Positions 1-5,957 are shown, counted from the stretch's first letter. The stretch: 5,971 bases of DNA from Planctomycetaceae bacterium (GCA_031266315.1 JAISBG010000751.1:1-5971); one strand, 5' to 3'. The notes: a model not told the origin generated them from the sequence alone. Program-made: numbers and translations.

Positions 1-1371
1 TTATTTCACGAACGAGTTTTACCGTCGATTGATGACAATATTTGCAACGGTAATAGTCTTATTGACACAGATTTTTATGACAATCAACTTGATTTCAAAG
101 AGGAAAAGAAAATTAAACCTTTCAGTTGGAAACACGCCTTTTCCGACGTGTTCAAACAAGGCGGCTTTGATATTGTAATCGGAAACCCGCCGTATGGAAC
201 AAGTTTTATTGAAGCGGTGAAAAAATACTTTTGGGCAAAATTTAAAAACCAAAACTATCAATTGGAAAGTTACATGTTATTTCTTGAACAAGCATTTGTG
301 TTATTGCTTAAAGAAGGAGGAAAATACGGTATGATTTTTCCTAACCCATGGCTAACAAATCTGCGTCAGAGAAATTTACGAAAATTCATTTTTGAAAAAG
401 CTACAGTAAATGAAATCATACATTTTAAGCAACCCGTATTCCCCCAAACTACAGTTGATACCGAGATAGTTTTACTCACAAACATTCGAGTTAAAAATAA
501 TATTGTAAAAATTACGATTGTGGAGAAAGGCAGTTCTCTCCGTCAGGATAAGCATGAAATTATTACACATAATCAGGAAGAATGGATAGCGGCAAAAGGT
601 GATGTTATAAATATTTTTCAAACTACCAAAGAAAAAAAATTGTCAAAAAAGATTTTGAAAGATACGACTAAACTCGAAGAGTATTTTACGATTCATGTTG
701 GTATTAAACCTTATCAGGCAGGAAAGGGAAAACCGAAACAAACTAAAAGTGATGTAACAAATAGAGTCTTTGACAGTGATAGAAAAAAAAATAATCTGTA
801 CAGAGCTTATTTAAGAGGAGTTGATATAAATCGTTACTCCACACTGCCGCTTAAAGAAAGATACATAAAATTTGGACTTTGGTTGGCAGAACCAAGACCG
901 GTCGTCAATTTTGATGCCGATGTTAAAATTTTTATGCGACAAACCGGCGATAGTCTTATTGGAACAATAGATACTAAACAATACTTATGTTTAAATAACA
1001 TGCACGTTCTCGTTCCCAAAGCAACAACTAAATGTGACGCAAAATATTTTCTCGGCATAATCAATTCGCGTCTTCTGAATTGGTATTATCAGAGTATCAA
1101 TCCCGAAAAAGGTGAAGCTCTCGCAGAAGTTAAAAAAGCCAATATTGCAATTCTTCCAATAAAGATTGCCAATGTAAAAGTCCAACATGAAATAATCCGT
1201 CTCGTTGACCAACTCCTGAAACTCAACGAAGAGAAATCAAAAACGAAATTGCAAACGGAAATCTCACAAATCGAAACAAAAATCAATTATTGCGAAGACA
1301 AAATCAATTCATTGATTTATGAACTTTACGGATTGACGGATAAAGAAATTAAAATTGTGGAAAATAGTTAA
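1..1371 (+). CDS. Type IIG-like restriction-modification DNA methyltransferase, C-terminal part (5' end outside window)
   Basis: The frame is open from base 1, so the GTG at 148 is not the start; 456 residues are visible. Early on there is a 'NICNGNSLID' stretch (about residues 13-22), typical just before the catalytic motif in Eco57I-type enzymes. The N6-adenine methyltransferase motif IV NPPY follows at about residues 62-65 (bases 184-195), then 'YGMIFPNPWL' near 109-118. Residues about 264-394 resemble the TaqI-like C-terminal specificity domain ('YLRGVDINRY', 'LNNMHVLVP', 'FLGIINSRLLNWYY'), which reads the DNA target. The last ~50 residues look like a charged coiled coil ending 'IYELYGLTDKEIKIVE', a usual family tail. 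The family methylates adenine in DNA, often with a fused nuclease at the N-terminus; that part and the SAM-binding motif lie upstream and cannot be judged. The gene is very AT-rich (bases 601-660 are 11/60 G+C), which suggests transfer. A solitary methyltransferase is the alternative. Confidence 0.88.
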   Translation, partial: LFHERVLPSIDDNICNGNSLIDTDFYDNQLDFKEEKKIKPFSWKHAFSDVFKQGGFDIVIGNPPYGTSFIEAVKKYFWAKFKNQNYQLESYMLFLEQAFVLLLKEGGKYGMIFPNPWLTNLRQRNLRKFIFEKATVNEIIHFKQPVFPQTTVDTEIVLLTNIRVKNNIVKITIVEKGSSLRQDKHEIITHNQEEWIAAKGDVINIFQTTKEKKLSKKILKDTTKLEEYFTIHVGIKPYQAGKGKPKQTKSDVTNRVFDSDRKKNNLYRAYLRGVDINRYSTLPLKERYIKFGLWLAEPRPVVNFDADVKIFMRQTGDSLIGTIDTKQYLCLNNMHVLVPKATTKCDAKYFLGIINSRLLNWYYQSINPEKGEALAEVKKANIAILPIKIANVKVQHEIIRLVDQLLKLNEEKSKTKLQTEISQIETKINYCEDKINSLIYELYGLTDKEIKIVENS

Positions 1372-1453
1372 ATAGGACAGTTATTATACTCAAGCCGTTT
1401 TAAAATTCACGAAGCTGATTACGGAAGCGCAACAACGTGAAGCGGTTATTCAA

Positions 1454-1487
1454 GGGCGAAGCCTACTGCCCATACCGGCTACGGTAT
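1454..1487. terminator. Two small hairpins between convergent genes, weak terminator candidate
   Basis: In the 136-base gap between the methyltransferase stop and the argG stop there are two adjacent small inverted repeats: GGGC/GCCC at 1454-1457 and 1468-1471, and ATACCG/CGGTAT at 1472-1477 and 1482-1487. The second is followed on the plus strand by an AT-rich stretch but by no clean T-run. The position between convergent genes suits a bidirectional terminator, but the stems are short. Confidence 0.25.
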
Positions 1488-1507
1488 ATTTATTATTTGC
1501 AAACTGA

Positions 1508-2725
1508 CTAGAATTTTCGTGGTCGGATTTTTCCCTGCACACGCCCCGGCAAACCTTGTATTCTTAGGAATCCGCCGGCGTCATCTTGATTATAAGCATC
1601 GCCGCCTTCCATTGTGGCAATTCCTTCATCATACAAACTGTTTTCGCTTATCCGGCTTTGGACGGTAATATTTCCTTTGTAAAGATTCAGGACAACTTCA
1701 CCAGTAACCGGTTGCTGGGCTTCTTTAATGAAAGCGAGCAATGCATCCATTTTGGCGTGGTACCAGAAACCATAATAGACCATCTCCGCAACTTCCGGCG
1801 AAAGCCGGTCACGCAAATGCATTAAATCACGGTCAAGTGTTAATTGTTCAATATATCGGTGAGCGTTGTACAAAACGGTCATGCCCGGTGCTTCGTACAC
1901 ACCACGACTTTTCATACCGACAAACCGGTTTTCCACCATGTCAATCAATCCAATACCGTTACGACCGCCGATTTTGTTGAGTTCTTTGACAACACCGATG
2001 GCGTTCTTTTTTTTGCCGTTGACAGCGACAGGAACACCGTTTTTGAAAGTTACGGAGACTTTTTCGGTTCGGTCTGGTGCGTGTTGCGGCGTAACACACA
2101 TTCCAAATTCAACCGACTGAACACCGCAAATATCCAACTTTTCCAGAATCCCCGCCTCGTAACTGATATGCAAACAATTTTCATCACTACTGTAGGGTTT
2201 CTGAAGCGACGCTTTTACGGGAATTTTTTTCCTGTTGCAATATTCGATTAGTTGAGTACGTCCCGGAAAAGTTTTGCGGAATTTTTCGTTGCGCCATGGC
2301 GCGATGATTTCAATATCGGGATTCAGGGCTTCGGCGGCAAGTTGAAAACGGCATTGATCGTTCCCCTTCCCTGTTGCGCCGTGGGCGTAAGCGGTTGCGC
2401 CGACTTCCTGAGCAATCTGAAGGCAAACCTTTGAAATAATCGGACGGGCAATAGAAGTTCCGAGCAAATACACGCCTTCATATTTCGCTTGAAACTGCAA
2501 CATCGGAAACGCAAAATCGCGGCACATTTCATTTTGTACATCAATAATTCGAGCGGAAGCCGCTCCGATTTTTTGGGCTTTATCGAGAATTGCCTGCCGG
2601 TTTTCGCATGGTTGACCGAGATCAACATAAACCGCAAGAACATCATACCCTTGATCCATGAGCCAACCAAAAATAACAGAAGTGTCAAGACCTCCTGAAT
2701 ACGCCAACACACAAGTTTTTTTCAT
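1508..2725 (-). CDS. argG: Argininosuccinate synthase
   Basis: This enzyme joins citrulline and aspartate using ATP, giving argininosuccinate, AMP and pyrophosphate: the penultimate step of arginine synthesis, in the cytoplasm. The 405 residues match the usual family length. The N-terminal ATP-pyrophosphatase loop 'AYSGGLDTS' is at residues 8-16, 'YEGVYLLGTSIARP' at 82-95, the aspartate/citrulline-binding 'HGATGKGNDQCRF' at 115-127, 'SSDENCLHISYEAGILE' at 179-195 and 'GRNGIGLIDMVENRFVGMKS' at 254-273. The ATG start is supported by AGGA (bases 2731-2734 on the minus strand), five bases upstream, and by the family N-terminus 'MKKTCVLAYSGG'. The gene ends in TAG and is convergent with the upstream-lying methyltransferase gene. 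No argH or other arg gene is adjacent, so it may be transcribed alone. Composition is moderate (bases 2281-2340 are 31/60 G+C). No defect is seen. Confidence 0.97.
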   Translation of the reverse strand: MKKTCVLAYSGGLDTSVIFGWLMDQGYDVLAVYVDLGQPCENRQAILDKAQKIGAASARIIDVQNEMCRDFAFPMLQFQAKYEGVYLLGTSIARPIISKVCLQIAQEVGATAYAHGATGKGNDQCRFQLAAEALNPDIEIIAPWRNEKFRKTFPGRTQLIEYCNRKKIPVKASLQKPYSSDENCLHISYEAGILEKLDICGVQSVEFGMCVTPQHAPDRTEKVSVTFKNGVPVAVNGKKKNAIGVVKELNKIGGRNGIGLIDMVENRFVGMKSRGVYEAPGMTVLYNAHRYIEQLTLDRDLMHLRDRLSPEVAEMVYYGFWYHAKMDALLAFIKEAQQPVTGEVVLNLYKGNITVQSRISENSLYDEGIATMEGGDAYNQDDAGGFLRIQGLPGRVQGKIRPRKF

Positions 2726-2804
2726 TGTCGTCCTATAGATTTGGAAAGTTAAATTAAAAAAATACGGATTGCTTTCGGTATTGGTAACCGGTCATTTTAA
2801 GATC

Positions 2805-2832
2805 ATTTTAAGGTAATTGAATATTTTTGCAA
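2805..2832 (-). promoter_or_regulatory. Possible sigma-70-type promoter for argG
   Basis: Read on the minus strand, TTGCAA (2832-2827) and TAAAAT (2810-2805) are separated by 16 bases, matching the -35 and -10 consensus at 4/6 and 5/6 positions. This would give a leader of roughly 70 bases before the argG ATG. The -10 region overlaps two direct copies of TCATTTTAAG (2792-2801 and 2803-2812, 11-base period), which could be a paired regulator site. Such matches are common in AT-rich DNA, so the call is tentative. No recognisable ARG box or riboswitch is seen. Confidence 0.3.
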
Positions 2833-2850
2833 CTATCCTTATGTCCTGAG

Positions 2851-2872
2851 CAGTAGAATTGCAATCCTACTG
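2851..2872. repeat. 22-base near-perfect palindrome
   Basis: CAGTAG at 2851-2856 pairs with CTACTG at 2867-2872, and the centre AATTGCAAT continues the symmetry, leaving a single A/C mismatch (2857 against 2866). The right-hand 14 bases (2859-2872), read on the minus strand, are CAGTAGGATTGCAA. This word occurs exactly at 5007-5020 inside the large palindromic element. It could be a protein-binding site, a remnant element end or a small hairpin. Function unknown. Confidence 0.6.
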
Positions 2873-2932
2873 GTGTCGAGTATTAGACGGTGTTAGGGTT
2901 ATATTTAGTATTTTTCAAAGGATCGAAATCAA

Positions 2933-3109
2933 ATTTTCACAACCTAATTTTCCTAACAAAACAATTTGATAAAAAAACCTCAGTAGCAAAAAGGACAAAA
3001 ATATCCGAACCTCATTACCTTATTAAAAATTATCAATGAGGTAATGAGGTTGGTTTATTATTGTCCTTTGGCTACTGAGGTTGTTTCGTAAAAAAATTAG
3101 GTTGAAAAT
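2933..3109. repeat. Three-tier nested inverted repeat between lnt and argG
   Basis: Three inverted-repeat pairs share nearly one centre. The outer pair is AACCTAATTTT at 2941-2951 with its complement at 3093-3103, extendable to 2933 and 3109 if a 2-base insertion is allowed. The middle pair is 2976-2998 with 3061-3082, about 22 bases, with AACCTCAGTAGC perfect at the tip. The inner pair is AACCTCATTACCT at 3008-3020 with its perfect complement at 3039-3051, enclosing an 18-base AT-rich loop. Every arm begins with AACCT. No reading frame explains the region. A small non-autonomous mobile element, a structured RNA, or an elaborate terminator for lnt are possible. Confidence 0.8.
2971..3082 (-). 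terminator. Terminator-like stem with T-run downstream of lnt
   Basis: On the minus strand the middle stem of the nested inverted repeat ends GCTACTGAGGTT and runs straight into more T residues (A-run at 2971-2977 on the plus strand). This is the stem-then-U-tract order of an intrinsic terminator, located about 100-200 bases past the lnt stop. The intervening loop is long and carries its own 13-base stem, so it is not a classic compact terminator. The plus-strand side lacks a T-run. Confidence 0.4.
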
Positions 3110-3183
3110 GAAGTTACTGCTAGATTATTTTTCCGTAATAGGAATAATCCGGTGAATCCTTAAAAAAATACCAATTTTATAAC

Positions 3184-4275
3184 TCACGCAGTATAACTAT
3201 TCACTACTAACGTTCTATTTCCGTTTTTGTACCGCCCCATAAAAATCAGTACAAAAATTCCCAGCATACAGGCAATTGGCGGAAGATCTCCAATATAATG
3301 GTAAACCGGTGTTTCGCAATCCATTGCCGAAACCGAACCAACAACGATTTCGGCTTCACGGCGTTTCCCGATTTTTTGAATCACGCCGCGACTGTCAATA
3401 ATCGCCGAAAAACCGTTGTTTGTTGCCGTGATATAGGGTCGCCGGTTCTCAACCGCATGAAAAACATGTGTTGCTAAATGTTGATCAATCTGTTGCGAAA
3501 AATTAAACCAACTGTCATTCGACATGTTCACTAAAATTGCCGGTTCTTTACCTTGTTTTTTCAGCGTTAAAATCTGATTTCGTATCAAATGCGGCATTGT
3601 ACTTTCGTAACAGATATTCACCGAAAGAAAAAAACGTCCGCCGTTCAACGGAATCGCAACCGGTTTCGTACCGCCTCCGATTTCCTGACAAAGTTTGTTA
3701 AGAAAAAAGTTTTCCGGTAAATATTTGCGAAACGGAAGGTATTCACCAAACATTACAAGCCGCATTTTATCATAACGATATTCTGTCCGGTCGTTTTTCG
3801 GATCAATTAACATTGCGGAATTGAGTTGTTTTGGTTTGGGCGGTTTCTCAAACTCCAATGTCGAAAGCCCAACAATGACCGGAACGCCAAGTTTTTGAAC
3901 GAATATTTGTAATTGTTCAAACCGATCTTCCCAATAGTCTGCGGCTTTATCTGTCCAAAGATCAAACTCTGCCGGTTTCAAATCAGGCTTGTACTTTAAC
4001 AAAAGAATGGGACACGCAATTTCAGGAAAAACAATAAGATCAAGCGGTTGTTTTTCCGTCTGAGCATTTTGAGCGGCTTTTTTTGTTAAATCAATTAATT
4101 GTTTTAACGTTTTTATCGTCCGGTCTAAATCTTTGTTCGGAATATTACCTTGTAACGCGGCAACTGTCAGATTCGATTCCGATTTACTGATACGGAATCC
4201 AGCAGTTTGAAAAAAAACCATATCCAAGTGTTGTAACAAAAACAAATCCGGCAAAAAAAATACCAAACGTAACAA
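3184..4275 (-). CDS. lnt: lnt catalytic (nitrilase-superfamily) segment with C-terminal membrane anchor
   Basis: This is the longest uninterrupted frame of the broken lnt. Counting from the in-frame TTG at 4275, the carbon-nitrogen hydrolase core begins with 'VAALQGNI' (38-45). The catalytic triad is Glu85 in 'IVFPE', Lys170 in 'YDKMRLVMFGEYLP' and Cys222 in 'SVNICYE'; 'NMSNDSWF' (250-257) is another family signature. A membrane helix sits near residues 332-346 ('PPIACMLGIFVLIFM'), as in Lnt. The TTG is not a believable start: the first ~20 residues do not resemble the family, whereas the +1-shifted frame there does ('LGYGFF'). Homology in this frame starts around 'QTAGFRI', just past the T8 run at 4210-4217. 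On its own it lacks the membrane domain that docks lipid and lipoprotein substrates. A soluble amidase gene is the less likely alternative. Confidence 0.85.
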   Translation of the reverse strand: MLRLVFFLPDLFLLQHLDMVFFQTAGFRISKSESNLTVAALQGNIPNKDLDRTIKTLKQLIDLTKKAAQNAQTEKQPLDLIVFPEIACPILLLKYKPDLKPAEFDLWTDKAADYWEDRFEQLQIFVQKLGVPVIVGLSTLEFEKPPKPKQLNSAMLIDPKNDRTEYRYDKMRLVMFGEYLPFRKYLPENFFLNKLCQEIGGGTKPVAIPLNGGRFFLSVNICYESTMPHLIRNQILTLKKQGKEPAILVNMSNDSWFNFSQQIDQHLATHVFHAVENRRPYITATNNGFSAIIDSRGVIQKIGKRREAEIVVGSVSAMDCETPVYHYIGDLPPIACMLGIFVLIFMGRYKNGNRTLVVNSYTA

Positions 4276-4310
4276 TTACGATTAATAGACTTCTTGTGTG
4301 TCCGCAACGA
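4213..4310 (-). pseudogene. lnt: lnt segment 3: membrane helix before the catalytic domain
   Basis: This is a short third frame reading 'RSLLIVIVTFGIFFAGFVFV' then 'TTLGYGFF'. It is a strongly hydrophobic helix followed by the LGYG pattern often seen just before the Lnt nitrilase domain. In this frame TGA at 4351-4349 and TAA at 4186-4184 bound it. The link to the catalytic frame falls at the T8 run (4210-4217), since the catalytic frame has a stop at 4278-4276. Confidence 0.6.
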
Positions 4311-4680
4311 ACCAAGACCTGAAGCAACACCGGCACCAACAAACATGATCATTCCGCCGACAAGATAACCGCCGCCGATGTCCGCAATTTGTATCAATAA
4401 CGGTTGGCGATACAAAGCGTGTTCTAGTGAACAGAAGGAAAAACCGCCAAAAATATGGTTACGAAAATAGTCGCAACCAATCCAACAAACCGGAACGGCA
4501 AAAATTATCGGAACACGAAATTTGTGAACGGCAATTCTTGAAGCGGAAAAAAAAAGACACCAGTAAATTGACAAATAAAGCAACCCCGAAATTATCAACA
4601 GATGCGGACTGACAACCCACCAAACAGACGCCATCCAAAAACAAAACGCTCCGAAATAAATTGTTCGGAAACGAATTTTG
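4310..4680 (-). pseudogene. lnt: lnt segment 2: central membrane domain
   Basis: This is the second frame of lnt. It shows several hydrophobic stretches and the family pattern 'PVCWIGCDYFRNHIFGGFSF', then 'LEHALYRQPLLIQIADIGGGYLVG', which matches the segment before the periplasmic catalytic domain in Lnt proteins. The in-frame ATG at 4634 is internal, not a start. The frame stays open to 4167 but stops looking like Lnt after about 'VASGLG'. Confidence 0.75.
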
Positions 4681-4830
4681 TGTTGGGTGTTCGATCACGA
4701 ATGTCCAGAAAACAGGAACAAAAAAAACCAAAAACCAAAATCCAAACGGCGGTAACGAAATATAATAACAAAACGCTCCGGCAATAAATAGAAAATTAAC
4801 CTTTGAAAACAAACAATGATTCTTTTTCAT
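4680..4830 (-). pseudogene. lnt: lnt segment 1: N-terminal membrane helix
   Basis: This is the start of lnt in its first frame. 'MKK' is followed by hydrophobic residues and 'ISLPPFGFWFLVFFVPVFW', matching the Lnt first-helix region with its conserved PPFG. After about 'IEHPT' the frame runs on to base 4459 but loses resemblance to Lnt. The next segment's frame has a TGA at 4697-4695, so the shift must lie downstream of that, most simply in the CCC or AAAA runs (4685-4687, 4676-4679). Confidence 0.75.
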
Positions 4831-4837
4831 TGGAAAA

Positions 4838-4842
4838 CACCT
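4838..4842 (-). promoter_or_regulatory. Ribosome binding site of lnt
   Basis: AGGTG on the minus strand, seven bases before the ATG at 4828-4830, decides the lnt start. The heptamer repeat begins only a few bases further upstream (4848), so any lnt-specific promoter would have to lie inside repeat DNA, or lnt is read from the lipoprotein gene's promoter. Confidence 0.65.
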
Positions 4843-4847
4843 ATTAT

Positions 4848-4957
4848 TAGTTAATAGTTAATAATTAATAGTGAATAGTGAAGATGCAAGCGGATTACTA
4901 TTACTATTAGTTAAGATGTTTCGGTAAATAAAACGCTTGCGAACTATTAACTATTAA
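4848..4957. repeat. Left heptamer-rich direct repeat unit
   Basis: The unit opens with five heptamers: TAGTTAA, TAGTTAA, TAATTAA, TAGTGAA, TAGTGAA (4848-4882). It continues with GCAAGCG (4886-4892), an AT-rich middle, the complement CGCTTGC (4934-4940), and finishes with the heptamer in reverse orientation (AACTATTAACTATTAA, 4942-4957). It is therefore an imperfect hairpin. A second copy in the same orientation lies at 5309-5405. The heptamer pattern recalls short tandem repeats of intergenic DNA; no coding sense. Confidence 0.85.
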
Positions 4958-5308
4958 CTCATGTTACGCACCGTAGGTAAAAAAATCGGTCAAATATACA
5001 TCAACACAGTAGGATTGCAAGTTTTCCTCCGCCCTGCAAGGGCAACACAAGCCAGCCCGCCGCAACGCGGCGGGTAAGTCCCACCGGAACAATCGCCCTG
5101 TAAGGGCAGCATAACTATTATTACATTTTCCATCGGTATGCTGCCCTTTCAGGGCGGCGTGTTATTGAATCTCACCCGCCGCGTTGCGGCGGGCTGGCTT
5201 ATGTTGCCCCTAAAGGGGCGGAGGAAAAACTTACTATCCTACCGGACATCAAAATTCTGATGTTAATGTATGTTTGACCGACTTTTCGCCTACAGTGCGT
5301 AACATGAG
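4958..5308. mobile_element. 351-base palindromic MITE-like element with perfect 13-base ends
   Basis: The ends are CTCATGTTACGCA (4958-4970) and its exact complement (5296-5308). The inverted repeat runs imperfectly through nearly the whole element to a 23-base loop (5114-5136); the outer ~48 bases of each arm match at about 42 positions. TTAA flanks both ends (4954-4957 and 5309-5312) and could be a target duplication, though the flanking heptamers are themselves rich in TTAA. Each arm carries three small G+C-rich hairpins (5031-5043, 5056-5074, 5095-5107; 5143-5155, 5175-5193, 5206-5219), standing out from the AT-rich surroundings. There is no transposase. It fits a non-autonomous element moved in trans; a REP/BIME-like structured repeat is the alternative. 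Confidence 0.75.
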
Positions 5309-5405
5309 TTAATAATTAATAGCGAATAGTGAAGACGCAAGCGGATTACTATTATTTAATACGTTTCGATAAATAGAACGCTTGCGAACTATTCACTATT
5401 CACTA
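5309..5405. repeat. Right heptamer-rich direct repeat unit
   Basis: This is the second copy of the unit at 4848-4957, same orientation. It has TAATTAA, TAGCGAA, TAGTGAA (5313-5333), GCAAGCG (5337-5343), CGCTTGC (5379-5385) and reversed heptamers ending ACTATTCACTATTCACTA. The middle is shorter by about ten bases than in the left copy, and the terminal heptamers are mostly of the TAGTGAA type. It ends 12 bases past the stop of the lipoprotein gene, so its hairpin may also serve as that gene's 3' structure. Confidence 0.85.
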
Positions 5406-5417
5406 AAATGTTGTTTT

Positions 5418-5855
5418 TTACTTAATATCAATAACGATATTATTTTGACTGGATTCGGTAATCTCAATTACGATAGGACTTTTATCGGAATTGGTAACAG
5501 GAATGTCCGGTGTTGTTTGATTTCGTTCTTCTTCGGGAATGTCCTGCGGTTTTTTATTGGCAGGTAACGGAATTGGTTTGCCTTTTTGAAATACCGAAAC
5601 ACGATATTTCCCCGGTTCTGCGCCGGGTTTGCCATGCGTGTGAATCAACGTGAAATGTCCTTCCGTATCGGTTTCTCCAAAGGACATTGCGCCGGTATCA
5701 ATTTTGCTGAACTCAAGCCGTACATTGGCTAATGGTTGACCGTTTTGTGTGATTGTACCGGTAACAGGAATGACTTTTTCGCCTTTGGTCTGACAGCCGG
5801 ATAGTGATAAAACGGAAACGAATAAAATCAAAAATGTCGGAAGAATTTTTTTCAT
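5418..5855 (-). CDS. Small secreted lipoprotein with carboxypeptidase-regulatory-like beta-sandwich domain
   Basis: The 145-residue protein opens with a lipoprotein signal peptide: MKK, a hydrophobic core (residues 5-17) and lipobox LSGC (18-21), with Cys21 as the lipidated residue. The mature part begins 'VIPVTGTITQNGQPLANVRLEFS' (about 29-51), then 'GETDTEGHFTLIHTHGKPGAEPGKYRVSV'. This is the order of strands in the transthyretin/carboxypeptidase-regulatory-like fold of the short lipoproteins abundant in Planctomycetota; their function is not known. The C-terminal third is polar and proline-rich, ending in a strand-like 'NNIVIDIK'. The start is chosen from the signal peptide; no clear Shine-Dalgarno sequence precedes the ATG (upstream reads GATCCC). 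It lies on the same strand as lnt, separated by the repeat block, and its product would be an Lnt substrate. An extracytoplasmic, membrane-anchored location is inferred. Confidence 0.85.
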   Translation of the reverse strand: MKKILPTFLILFVSVLSLSGCQTKGEKVIPVTGTITQNGQPLANVRLEFSKIDTGAMSFGETDTEGHFTLIHTHGKPGAEPGKYRVSVFQKGKPIPLPANKKPQDIPEEERNQTTPDIPVTNSDKSPIVIEITESSQNNIVIDIK

Positions 5856-5940
5856 GGGATCAATAATTGGTAAATGTTAGTAAATGGTAACAATAATCGG
5901 AAAAACAAGGGGTAACATATCAATGTAACTGTTTATTTAG

Positions 5941-5957
5941 TTTATGAGTTTCATAAA
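5941..5957. promoter_or_regulatory. Short palindrome upstream of the lipoprotein gene
   Basis: TTTATGA and TCATAAA are perfect 7-base inverted arms around GTT, about 90 bases upstream of the lipoprotein ATG. The symmetry and spacing would fit an operator for a dimeric regulator, but in DNA this AT-rich it may be chance. The rest of 5856-5971 shows no gene and no promoter I would defend. Confidence 0.25.

Larger units (their letters stand above)
3184..4830 (-). pseudogene. lnt: Apolipoprotein N-acyltransferase, frame broken three times
   Basis: Lnt is an inner-membrane enzyme that transfers an acyl chain from phospholipid to the N-terminal cysteine of lipoproteins. The full protein (about 547 residues if repaired, normal for the family) is readable only by moving +1 three times. 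Segment one (ATG at 4828-4830) has the first membrane helix with 'LPPFGFW'. Near 4680-4695 homology moves frame to 'KIRFRTIYFGAFCFW...EHALYRQPLLIQIADIGGGY'. Between about 4351 and 4300 it moves to 'RSLLIVIVTFGIFFAGF...LGYGFF'. At or near the T8 run (4210-4217) it moves to the catalytic nitrilase domain, back in the first frame. AGGTG (4838-4842) lies seven bases before the ATG. All catalytic residues survive. Causes could be real decay, sequencing or assembly indels in homopolymers, or translational frameshifting; the first two are likelier. Confidence 0.88.

Noticed and set aside
834..1286. Minus-strand open frames inside the methyltransferase gene
   Set aside because: They overlap the specificity domain of the real gene and have no independent support.
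1586..2698. Several plus-strand open frames opposite argG
   Set aside because: They are shadows of a strongly conserved gene on the other strand and show no recognisable domains or binding sites.
2726..2930. Riboswitch or T-box leader for argG
   Set aside because: The proposed leader is short and AT-rich, and shows neither a T-box consensus nor a recognisable aptamer fold.
4210..4275. TTG at 4275 as a genuine start of a short lnt or amidase
   Set aside because: No binding site is evident, the first ~20 residues are unlike the family, and the adjacent frame gives the expected helix ending in LGYG.
4167..4634. Frame with ATG at 4634 as a separate membrane protein gene
   Set aside because: It matches the central part of Lnt and its ATG is internal; the last part of this frame overlaps the true lnt frames and loses family resemblance.
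4848..4882. Heptamer run as a CRISPR or origin iteron array
   Set aside because: Repeats are contiguous, only seven bases long and degenerate; there are no spacers, cas genes, dnaA/rep gene or DnaA boxes nearby.
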